DNA of 15,772 bases from an uncultured Prevotella sp. (GTDB lineage: Bacteria > Bacteroidota > Bacteroidia > Bacteroidales > Bacteroidaceae), in contig URQS01000070.1 of NCBI GenBank assembly GCA_900550035.1, positions 1 to 15,772 on the forward strand, in the 5' to 3' direction. Positions 1-5,989 of this stretch are shown one piece after another. Below the pieces are notes generated by a model. It saw nothing but the letters and a program-made list of their open reading frames with translations. It ran no database searches and had not been told where the DNA came from. Numbering within the stretch: the stretch's first letter is position 1; each line of letters begins with the position of its first letter. The translations under genes and the position numbers were made by a program.

Positions 1-54
1 GTAAGTCGTAAACTGAGCGCCCCTTTTATATTGTTTTATCGGGATGCGATATTT

Positions 55-627
55 TTACAGAGCGTCGATAACAGCGCAGATATCACCGAAGATACGCGGC
101 AGTTCGCCGAGACCGTTGATGTGGTGATGTATGCCCTCAGCCTTGTACCACTCAATGAGCGGAGCTGTCTGGTTGTGGTAAACGTCGAGGCGCTTCTTGA
201 TAGTCTCAGCGTTGTCGTCCGAACGGCCGCTCTCCTGACCACGCTTTACGAGGCGTGTCATAAGCTCGTCCTCAGGAACGTCAAGCTCAATCATAGCAGC
301 TACCTTGTGTCCACGCTCAGAAAGCATCTTCTTGAGAGCCTCTGCCTGCGGGATTGTACGGGGGAATCCGTCGAAGATTACGCCCTTGTGCTCCTTGCCG
401 AAGCTGTCGTATACGCTTGCGAGGATATCAATCATAAGCTCATCGGGGATAAGCTGACCGTTGTCGATAAATCCCTTGGCTGTCTTGCCAAGCTCTGTTC
501 CGTTCTTGATTTCGTTGCGGAGCACGTCACCAGTCGAGATGTGGTTGAAGCCATACTTCTCGATCATAAGGTCGCTCTGGGTGCCCTTGCCTGAACCAGG
601 AGCACCGAAAATTACGATGTTCTTCAT
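55..627 (-). CDS. adk: Adenylate kinase, short form
   Basis: Cytoplasmic enzyme that interconverts ATP + AMP and 2 ADP, keeping the adenylate pool balanced. The 190-residue product opens with the nucleotide-binding P-loop GAPGSGKGTQ (residues about 8-17), followed by STGDVLR (AMP site) and FDGFPRT. In the LID region KRGQESGRSDD runs straight on without the roughly 40-residue zinc-type insertion, so this is the short form of the family. Start ATG at 627; stop TAA at 55-57. It follows hpt on the same strand after 62 bases with no evident promoter between them, so co-transcription is likely. Both products act on purine nucleotides. The 54 bases left of the stop contain no recognisable gene; the next gene of this cluster would lie outside the window. 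Confidence 0.97.
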   Translation of the reverse strand: MKNIVIFGAPGSGKGTQSDLMIEKYGFNHISTGDVLRNEIKNGTELGKTAKGFIDNGQLIPDELMIDILASVYDSFGKEHKGVIFDGFPRTIPQAEALKKMLSERGHKVAAMIELDVPEDELMTRLVKRGQESGRSDDNAETIKKRLDVYHNQTAPLIEWYKAEGIHHHINGLGELPRIFGDICAVIDAL

Positions 628-689
628 CTTTTTAACTTAAAAATAAATATGTACTGTTTGTTCTGTTGTTACTGATTAAGCAGTCGTGT

Positions 690-1229
690 CTATTCTTCCA
701 CCACTGTGTATATGTCCTTGAGGTTGCGTCCCTGTTGGTCGTAATCAAGTCCGTAGCCCACAATGAAGTCGTTGGGAATCTCGAACGCTGTGTAGCGTAT
801 GTCGAGTTCGGTCTCAAGACAGTCGGGTTTGAGCAGCAGTGTGCAGATGTGTATTGCCTCAGGCTGCTTCTCGGCGAGTTGGGCGAGAATGGCCTTCATT
901 GTCAGTCCCGACTCGATGATGTCTTCTACGATGATGATGGTGCGGCCCTTGATGTCATCGTTGAGACCTATCAGCTGCTTCACTTTGCCGGTAGACGATG
1001 TTCCGGCATACGACGACATCTTGACAAACGATATCTCGGCAGGCACGGTTATCTCGCGCATCAGGTCGGCTGCGAACACAAACGAGCCGTTGAGCATTGC
1101 CAGCAGCAGCGGGTTCTTGTCTGCCATGTCGTTGTTGATACGGTCAGCCAGAGCCTTGACACGCTTCTTGATTTCTGCCTCGGGGATAGATGTCTTGAAT
1201 GTCTTGTCTTTTATCTTTACTATACTCAT
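690..1229 (-). CDS. hpt: Hypoxanthine phosphoribosyltransferase
   Basis: Purine-salvage enzyme that joins hypoxanthine (and usually guanine) to PRPP, giving IMP or GMP, in the cytoplasm. The PRPP-binding motif reads IIIVEDIIESGLTM in the middle of the chain; upstream is LNGSFVFAADLMR, and near the C-terminus FIVGYGLDYDQQGRNLKDI carries the purine-site Asp-Tyr/Asp-Gln cluster. I place the start at the ATG at 1229 (MSIVKIKDK), giving 179 residues, the usual family size. An in-frame ATG at 1277 would add 16 residues but lies inside the promoter (1253-1283), so it cannot be used by that transcript. ribBA lies just upstream on the same strand. hpt has its own consensus promoter and probably reads on into adk. 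Confidence 0.95.
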   Translation of the reverse strand: MSIVKIKDKTFKTSIPEAEIKKRVKALADRINNDMADKNPLLLAMLNGSFVFAADLMREITVPAEISFVKMSSYAGTSSTGKVKQLIGLNDDIKGRTIIIVEDIIESGLTMKAILAQLAEKQPEAIHICTLLLKPDCLETELDIRYTAFEIPNDFIVGYGLDYDQQGRNLKDIYTVVEE

Positions 1230-1252
1230 TGGTTGTTGTCTGTAATTAGGTG

Positions 1253-1283
1253 CAAAGTTACTGCAAATCGGAGACAATACAAA
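1253..1283 (-). promoter_or_regulatory. Bacteroidales-type promoter for hpt(-adk)
   Basis: Read on the minus strand, TTTG (complement of 1280-1283) is followed after exactly 19 bases by TAACTTTG (complement of 1253-1260). This is a full match to the Bacteroides sigma consensus TTTG-N19/21-TAnnTTTG. Transcription would start near 1246, leaving a leader of under 20 bases before the hpt ATG at 1229. The promoter lies between the ribBA stop codon and hpt. Confidence 0.8.
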
Positions 1284-1295
1284 ATAAACTGAATG

Positions 1296-2507
1296 CTATT
1301 TCAGATGCAAAGAGTGGCCCATACGGTCGCGCTTTGTCTTGAGATAGCGCTCGTTATACTTGTTGGGTGTCACTTCGATGGGCACGTTCTCTACGATTTC
1401 GAGTCCGTAAGCCTCAAGTCCTACGCGCTTGGTCGGGTTGTTGGTGAGCAGGCGCATCTTGTGTATGCCGAGGTGGCGCAGCATCTGTGCACCGCAGCCG
1501 TAGTCGCGCTCGTCGGCCTTGAAGCCGAGATGTACGTTGGCGTCGACTGTGTCGTAGCCTTCTTCCTGCAACTTGTATGCCTCAATCTTGTTCATCAGTC
1601 CGATGCCGCGGCCTTCCTGCTGCATGTATACTACGACGCCTTTGCCCTCCTTCTCAATCATCTGCATAGCCTTGTGCAGCTGCTGGCCGCAGTCGCAACG
1701 CATCGAACCGAGTATGTCGCCAGTGGCGCACGATGAGTGTACGCGTACAAGCACCGGTTCGTCTTCGCTCCATTCGCCCTTGACGAGAGCCATGTGCTCC
1801 AGTCCGTTGCTCTGCTGGCGGAACGGGATGAGGCGGAAGTGGCCCCACTCGGTAGGCATGTCAACCTCTTCGCCAACCTCAATGATTGATTCCTTCTTCA
1901 ATCTGTAGGTGATGAGGTCCTTTATAGTGATGATGCGCAATCCCCACTCCTCGGCCATCTTCTGCAGGTCGGGCATGCGGGCCATTGTGCCGTCGTCGTT
2001 CATGATTTCCATAAGTGCACCGGCAGGACGCAGTCCGGCAAGACGGCAGAGGTCGATGGTGGCCTCGGTGTGTCCGCAGCGGCGCAGCACGCCATTGTCC
2101 TGGGCATACAGCGGGTTGATGTGGCCCGGACGTCCGAATGTCTGCGGTGTCGATGCTGGGTCGGCGAGCGCCTGGATTGTTGCGGCACGGTCGGCAGCAG
2201 ATACGCCGGTGGTGCATCCTTCAAGCTTGTCGACGGTCACTGTGAACGGTGTGCCAAGCATACTTGTGTTGTCGCTCACCTGGTGGGGCAGGTCGAGCTC
2301 CTCACACCTCGACAGCGTGATTGGTGCGCAAAGCACGCCACGTGCGTTCTTAAGCATGAAATTCACTTTCTCCGGAGTAATCTTCTCGGCTGCGATTATG
2401 AGGTCGCCCTCGTTCTCACGGTCTTCATCGTCAACGACGATTACAAATTTTCCTTCTTTGAAGTCTTTCACGGCATCCTCAATGCCGCTAAGTTTGAACT
2501 CTCCCAT
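1296..2507 (-). CDS. ribBA: Bifunctional 3,4-DHBP synthase / GTP cyclohydrolase II
   Basis: Catalyses the two entry reactions of riboflavin synthesis: ribulose 5-phosphate to 3,4-dihydroxy-2-butanone 4-phosphate (N-terminal RibB half, about residues 1-205) and GTP to the diaminopyrimidine precursor plus formate (C-terminal RibA half, about 206-403). The RibB half shows the acidic motif DDEDRENEGDL, TGVSAADRA, and GHTEATIDL. The RibA half shows the zinc-binding Cys cluster CATGDILGSMRCDC (C-x10-C-x-C), QQEGRGIGL and a C-terminal LLTNNPTKR. All expected motifs are intact and the 403-residue length is normal for the fused enzyme. It starts 36 bases after the LptF/LptG permease stop, with no promoter or FMN riboswitch visible in that gap, so it is probably transcribed with the permease. 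Confidence 0.97.
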   Translation of the reverse strand: MGEFKLSGIEDAVKDFKEGKFVIVVDDEDRENEGDLIIAAEKITPEKVNFMLKNARGVLCAPITLSRCEELDLPHQVSDNTSMLGTPFTVTVDKLEGCTTGVSAADRAATIQALADPASTPQTFGRPGHINPLYAQDNGVLRRCGHTEATIDLCRLAGLRPAGALMEIMNDDGTMARMPDLQKMAEEWGLRIITIKDLITYRLKKESIIEVGEEVDMPTEWGHFRLIPFRQQSNGLEHMALVKGEWSEDEPVLVRVHSSCATGDILGSMRCDCGQQLHKAMQMIEKEGKGVVVYMQQEGRGIGLMNKIEAYKLQEEGYDTVDANVHLGFKADERDYGCGAQMLRHLGIHKMRLLTNNPTKRVGLEAYGLEIVENVPIEVTPNKYNERYLKTKRDRMGHSLHLK

Positions 2508-2543
2508 ATTTCAGATGTTTAATGTGATTCTGTTAGTTATTTA

Positions 2544-4463
2544 TTATAATGTGAGTCCATCGCGCTGGGCAATGGCACGTATTCTTTCGGTAATTATTTC
2601 GTTTTCGGCCTTTATCGTGCGCAGGTCGCGCAGCAGACGCAGGCGGTATCGCCACATGCGCATGTACAGTACGAAGCCCAATGGTATCAACGCTGCCGAC
2701 ACAATGTTGAGCCATTTGCGCTCGAAGGGTCGGGTGTGAGCCTTGACCGACATGATGGGGTAGACGCTCAGGTGGTTGATAATGGTGCGGTCGCGCGAGT
2801 TGCTGAGGTCTTCAATCACCTTCTCAAGCTGCTCGTATATGCCAGCTATGGCGTGGTCGGGCTCGTAGCGGAAGAATACGCGCACCCAGTTGGGCGCATG
2901 CTTCAGGTTGTGTTGCTCGGAATAGTGTGTCACCTCATCGCTTATTGCCATCAGCTTATAATAGTCTGAGGCATAGTCGGGGTCGTTGATTATCACTTCC
3001 TTGCGTGCCACATGTCGTTTTATGCGCAGTCCCAGGAATCGGCGCAAGAGGTCGGTGTATACCTCAACGTTGAACACTACGGAGTCGTTGGTGGCTTTGT
3101 AGGTGAAGAATATGGCCATAGGTATGAGCACCGTCGGCGCAAGTCCCAGTCCGAACCACAGCGTCCACATCTCCTTCTTGGCCATGGTCTGTCCGGTATT
3201 GTCGAGAATATAGAATACGATGAACACAATCACCGATATGAGCACCGGCAGACCAAGACCACCCTTACGGATAATAGCTCCGAGCGGTGCTCCAATGAAG
3301 AAGAACACCAGACAAGTCAGTGCAAGCGATATCTTGCTGAACCATTCTATCTCGTGCTGACGTATGATGCGGTCGCCGTCGGATGTCATCATCTGTTTGA
3401 AGTCGAGGTCGGTGGTGCGCGTTCGTACCTGCTGTTGGGCGTAGCTGATAGCGGCACGCTTGGCATCGGTATTCAGTTTGGCGAAAGCCGAGTCGACATT
3501 ATATTTCGTTGTGCTGGCAAGTTTTAGCACGCGCAGCGAGTCCTTTTTCGACAACGACTTCATGCTGTATACCATACGAAGGTCTTCGTTATAGTAGGCG
3601 CGACCGATACTGTCGTATTGTGCTGTAATTGAGTCTTTGTCGTGTGTGATTTGTGCGAAGCCTTTGGCTTTGGCGTTGTTGGATAGACCTGCACCGTCGT
3701 TCATGTTGAAGTCGCCGTCGTAGTCGAGCAGTATGCGCTTGGCTGTAAACGACTCGCGACGATAGGGCACGGCGGCATTTCCTGCCAATTCCTGGGCCTG
3801 CATGTTCTCAAACCATTCGCCGTTCCACAGCGTCATGAGCAGGTGTTTCTTTTCTGCAGTGGCTTGAAGCATGCCCGAGTCGGCAAGAATGATGGCCTGG
3901 TCTTCGTACGAACCCGTCATACGATAAATCATGATACCGTATAGCTTGCCCGTATTCAGGTCTTTCTTTTGTACGTAAATGTTAGAGTTGGGGATGCCGT
4001 CATAAAAAATGCCTTCCGGAATCTCGAGCTCGGGGCTCTTCTGCTTCATCGACAGCAACATCATCATCAAATGCCGGTTGGCGTTAGGGCCGATGGTGTT
4101 CTGAAAGTAAAGCGATGTGAAGCATATCAGAATGCTGATGGCAATGAGCGAACGGAAAGCCTGCATCAACGAGATGCCTGCGGCTTTGATAGCTGTAAGC
4201 TCCGAGCTCTCGCCCATATTTCCGAATGTGATGAGCGAGGATAGGAGTATGGCCAATGGGAGAGCCTGCGGCACAAGCATCAGGCCCATGTACCAGAAAA
4301 ATTCGGCAAGCACGTCCATCGACAAGCCCTTGCCTACGAGCGTGTCGATATAGCGCCACAGAAACTGCATCATCAGCACAAACTGGCAGATGAAGAAGGT
4401 TCCGACGAACAGAAGACCGAATTGCTTGGCTATGAATATGTCTAATTTCTTTATTCGAAACAT
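2544..4463 (-). CDS. LptF/LptG-family (YjgP/YjgQ) permease
   Basis: Inner-membrane subunit of the Lpt machine that extracts lipopolysaccharide and feeds it to the periplasmic bridge. From the ATG at 4463 (MFRIKKLDIF) it has 639 residues. Three membrane segments lie near residues 15-37, 58-82 and 103-122. A large periplasmic domain (about 123-380) follows, then three more segments near 382-402, 405-428 and 437-460. This 3 + domain + 3 plan is the family hallmark. The remaining 180 or so residues are mostly soluble and charged with one extra hydrophobic stretch (about 584-604), so the protein is much longer than the roughly 360-residue enterobacterial LptF/G. An ATG 12 codons further upstream is less likely because its leader would be very short. 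I cannot tell LptF from LptG by sequence. ribBA follows. Confidence 0.9.
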   Translation of the reverse strand: MFRIKKLDIFIAKQFGLLFVGTFFICQFVLMMQFLWRYIDTLVGKGLSMDVLAEFFWYMGLMLVPQALPLAILLSSLITFGNMGESSELTAIKAAGISLMQAFRSLIAISILICFTSLYFQNTIGPNANRHLMMMLLSMKQKSPELEIPEGIFYDGIPNSNIYVQKKDLNTGKLYGIMIYRMTGSYEDQAIILADSGMLQATAEKKHLLMTLWNGEWFENMQAQELAGNAAVPYRRESFTAKRILLDYDGDFNMNDGAGLSNNAKAKGFAQITHDKDSITAQYDSIGRAYYNEDLRMVYSMKSLSKKDSLRVLKLASTTKYNVDSAFAKLNTDAKRAAISYAQQQVRTRTTDLDFKQMMTSDGDRIIRQHEIEWFSKISLALTCLVFFFIGAPLGAIIRKGGLGLPVLISVIVFIVFYILDNTGQTMAKKEMWTLWFGLGLAPTVLIPMAIFFTYKATNDSVVFNVEVYTDLLRRFLGLRIKRHVARKEVIINDPDYASDYYKLMAISDEVTHYSEQHNLKHAPNWVRVFFRYEPDHAIAGIYEQLEKVIEDLSNSRDRTIINHLSVYPIMSVKAHTRPFERKWLNIVSAALIPLGFVLYMRMWRYRLRLLRDLRTIKAENEIITERIRAIAQRDGLTL

Positions 4464-4487
4464 TATATATATAGGTATATCGAATTG

Positions 4488-4495
4488 CAAAATTA
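4488..4495 (-). promoter_or_regulatory. Possible -7 box for the LptF/LptG permease
   Basis: On the minus strand the sequence reads TAATTTTG, matching TAnnTTTG. It lies about 25 bases before the chosen ATG. No TTTG box is found at the right distance upstream, so this is a weak call resting on one box and on position. Confidence 0.4.
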
Positions 4496-4580
4496 GCATA
4501 AATATTTTATATACTATTACTTTTTATGTTTTTTTGCAGACGTGTCAGCGCAAAATACCTACATGTGATACGTCGTAGTG

Positions 4581-4976
4581 TTATACTCCGCTGGTGCGGC
4601 GCAGGCGTTCGAAGTTGTGGCTCCATGTGTCCTGCAGCCATTCGAGGTCGTCGGTTGATACGAAATCGGTGATGTGCAGCGTGTATTGTCCCGATAGCGA
4701 GCTGCGCTCCATGCGAATCTCCACAAACGATTCGTCGTCCTCGTCGTCCCACTGCCAGCGCACACACACGTAGCGCTCTTTGCACGTCAGCGTGGCTTGG
4801 CGTGTCTCGTGATGTCGCCAGTCGTCGCCCCAGGCAAACACAATGTGATTGCCGTCCATCGTCACCTCGTCGGCAATCCAGCGGTTCAGACCCTCGGCTG
4901 TGCCGATGAGCTGCCATACTATATTGCGTGATGTAGAGTTGAGCGAGTGTTCAATTTCTATCTTTTTCTTGTTCAT
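4581..4976 (-). CDS. START-like / SRPBCC-fold protein
   Basis: Small cytoplasmic protein of 131 residues, without signal peptide or membrane segment. The pattern resembles START-like (AHSA1/SRPBCC) proteins common in Bacteroidales. An N-terminal strand (KKIEIEHSL) is followed by a helix with SRNIVWQLIGTAEGLNRWIADEV, then alternating beta strands rich in Trp and acidic residues (HIVFAWGDDWR, YVCVRWQWDDEDD), and a long C-terminal helix (LEWLQDTWSHNFERLRRTSGV). Such folds bind hydrophobic ligands, but no ligand or role can be read here. It lies just upstream of the LptF/LptG permease on the same strand with a 117-base gap. A -7-like box sits about 100 bases before its ATG. Function unknown; family assignment rests on fold-like features, not on a catalytic motif. 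Confidence 0.8.
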   Translation of the reverse strand: MNKKKIEIEHSLNSTSRNIVWQLIGTAEGLNRWIADEVTMDGNHIVFAWGDDWRHHETRQATLTCKERYVCVRWQWDDEDDESFVEIRMERSSLSGQYTLHITDFVSTDDLEWLQDTWSHNFERLRRTSGV

Positions 4977-5078
4977 GCTATAAATTTAAGTTACACTTTT
5001 GCGACTTCCGACGCCGCAAGGTTAGGTTATGTGTGTATTTATTGATGCTTTAATTGCCGAGGTGTAGCCTATTTTTTG

Positions 5079-5086
5079 CAAAGATA
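5079..5086 (-). promoter_or_regulatory. Likely -7 box for the START-like gene
   Basis: The minus strand reads TATCTTTG, a full match to TAnnTTTG, about 100 bases before the ATG at 4976. No clear TTTG lies 19-21 bases upstream. It points away from the tRNA-Met promoter at 5170-5200, so the two units are divergent. Confidence 0.5.
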
Positions 5087-5169
5087 GCGCATATTTCATA
5101 TATAACAGCATGAAATTGTGCCCTTTTTCATCTTTTCCAGCAAAAAGTTTAAAATTTTCTCTGAAAAAT

Positions 5170-5200
5170 TTTGGAGTTAACAAAAAATGCATTACCTTTG
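5170..5200 (+). promoter_or_regulatory. Promoter of tRNA-Met
   Basis: TTTG at 5170-5173, a 19-base gap, and TACCTTTG at 5193-5200 match the Bacteroides promoter consensus in full. The tRNA begins 19 bases after the -7 box. Confidence 0.85.
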
Positions 5201-5219
5201 CACCCGCAATCAAAACGAT

Positions 5220-5293
5220 GGCGGGATAGCTCAGCTGGTTAGAGCGCATGATTCATAATCATGAGGTCCCCAGTTCAATCCTGGGTCCCGCTA
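5220..5293 (+). tRNA. tRNA-Met (CAT), elongator type
   Basis: A complete cloverleaf can be folded. The acceptor pairs 5220-5226 with 5286-5292 (G1-U72 wobble, six other pairs), the D stem pairs 5229-5232 with 5242-5245, and the anticodon stem pairs 5247-5251 with 5259-5263. The T stem pairs 5269-5273 with 5281-5285, with loop TTCAATC. The anticodon CAT is at 5254-5256 and the discriminator A at 5293. CCA is not encoded. The anticodon stem lacks the three G-C pairs of initiator tRNA, so it is not tRNA-fMet. A lysidine-modified tRNA-Ile(CAT) cannot be fully excluded, but the CATGA/TCATG stem resembles elongator Met. It has its own promoter and terminator. Confidence 0.93.
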
Positions 5294-5301
5294 CACTTTT
5301 A

Positions 5302-5335
5302 GGGTTCACAACACAATGTGTTGTGAACCTTTTTT
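5302..5335 (+). terminator. Intrinsic terminator of tRNA-Met
   Basis: A perfect 12-bp stem pairs 5303-5314 with 5318-5329, closed by a 3-base loop, and runs directly into six T residues (5330-5335). It starts 10 bases after the tRNA. Confidence 0.9.
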
Positions 5336-5414
5336 ATTTCATTACTGTACAGTAAGATTTTCAAGAATCATTTTCAAATAGCACATCACTTGAATTTAAA
5401 TAGCACATTAATAT

Positions 5415-5446
5415 TTTGTGCGTTCCAACTTTTTTCATTAACTTTG
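5415..5446 (+). promoter_or_regulatory. Promoter of tRNA-Leu
   Basis: TTTG at 5415-5418, a 20-base gap, and TAACTTTG at 5439-5446 match the Bacteroides promoter consensus. The tRNA begins 35 bases after the -7 box. This makes the two neighbouring tRNA genes separate transcription units. Confidence 0.8.
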
Positions 5447-5480
5447 CAAAAGTTTTGAAAAACAAACGACAAACCCCACT

Positions 5481-5562
5481 GCGCTTGTGGCGGAATTGGT
5501 AGACGCGCTAGACTTAGGATCTAGTGTCCTGCGACGTGAAGGTTCGAGTCCTTTCAGGCGCA
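5481..5562 (+). tRNA. tRNA-Leu (TAG)
   Basis: A class II tRNA with a long variable arm. The acceptor pairs 5481-5487 with 5555-5561 (one U-G wobble), the anticodon stem pairs 5508-5512 with 5520-5524, and the anticodon TAG is at 5515-5517. The T stem pairs 5538-5542 with 5550-5554, with loop TTCGAGT. The discriminator A is at 5562 and CCA is not encoded. It reads CUN leucine codons, and the long variable arm between anticodon and T stems supports Leu. An intrinsic terminator begins four bases after its end. Confidence 0.95.
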
Positions 5563-5565
5563 CTA

Positions 5566-5605
5566 AAAAATCCTAACTGCTTGAATATGAGCAGTTAGGA
5601 TTTTT
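5566..5605 (+). terminator. Intrinsic terminator of tRNA-Leu
   Basis: An 11-bp perfect stem (5571-5581 with 5590-5600) is extended by five A-T pairs (5566-5570 with 5601-5605) around an 8-base loop (5582-5589). The T tract immediately follows the GC-containing part of the stem. Confidence 0.88.
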
Positions 5606-5617
5606 GCTTTTATAAAA

Positions 5618-5638
5618 TTGCCAACATTTTGCCAACAT
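5618..5638 (+). repeat. 11-base-period direct repeat after tRNA-Leu
   Basis: The decamer TTGCCAACAT occurs at 5618-5627 and again at 5629-5638, separated by one base. It lies just past the tRNA-Leu terminator, in gene-free sequence. Its function is unknown. tRNA 3' flanks are common integration sites, but no integrase or matching second copy is present in the window. Confidence 0.6.
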
Positions 5639-5746
5639 AATTCATAATAATCAAGAATAATATCTGTCTTGCTGCTTGTAAATTGCAGCCGTTACTGCAA
5701 TGCACCTCCGCCATCACTGCCATGTGATTCCATTCTATATATAATT

Positions 5747-5793
5747 ATCTCCTTCCATAGTTAGAGTTGACTAAGGAAGGAGATGTTTTTTTT
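5747..5793 (+). terminator. Orphan intrinsic-terminator-like hairpin
   Basis: A perfect 10-bp stem pairs 5747-5756 with 5775-5784. A further small stem within its loop pairs 5758-5762 with 5769-5773. Eight T residues follow (5786-5793). No gene ends here: tRNA-Leu already has its own terminator 140 bases upstream and hppA begins about 200 bases downstream. It may end an unseen small RNA, or mark the remains of a lost gene. The rest of the gene-free stretch 5606-5989 shows nothing else I can name, apart from the direct repeat at 5618-5638 and the -7 box at 5924-5931. Confidence 0.65.
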
Positions 5794-5923
5794 ATAGAGA
5801 TACTCCCATCACGCTGAAGCCCTTGGTAATAGTGTGACGTACGTTGTATGCAGTCGACGGGTTGATAAATAAACTTTAATAATAATTATTCTGTTCTTTT
5901 TACTTTCATATCAATATATTTTA

Positions 5924-5931
5924 TATATTTG
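5924..5931 (+). promoter_or_regulatory. Likely -7 box for hppA
   Basis: TATATTTG matches TAnnTTTG and lies 58 bases before the hppA ATG. The sequence 19-23 bases upstream is T-rich (TTTT at 5897-5900) rather than TTTG, so the upstream box is imperfect. Confidence 0.5.
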
Positions 5932-5989
5932 CATAATCAATTTGTAACGACAGACTACTAATTCTATTATTAAACTTAAATATACCGTT

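Noticed and set aside
1230..1277. Upstream in-frame start for hpt (16 extra residues)
   Set aside because: It overlaps the consensus promoter at 1253-1283 and has no family support; the start at 1229 gives the normal length.
2508..2543. FMN riboswitch before ribBA
   Set aside because: The gap is only 36 bases and too short for the aptamer; no matching conserved segments are visible.
666..2739. Long plus-strand open frames at 666-1292, 1909-2739 and similar, opposite hpt and ribBA
   Set aside because: They are antisense to genes with complete conserved motifs, and their translations show no recognisable family, being rich in Ser, Arg and Cys as expected of shadow frames.
5022..5249. 75-residue minus-strand open frame
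   Set aside because: It runs across the tRNA-Met gene and its promoter and has no family features.
5220..5293. Initiator tRNA-fMet
   Set aside because: The anticodon stem lacks the three consecutive G-C pairs typical of initiators, and the acceptor end forms a G1-U72 pair.
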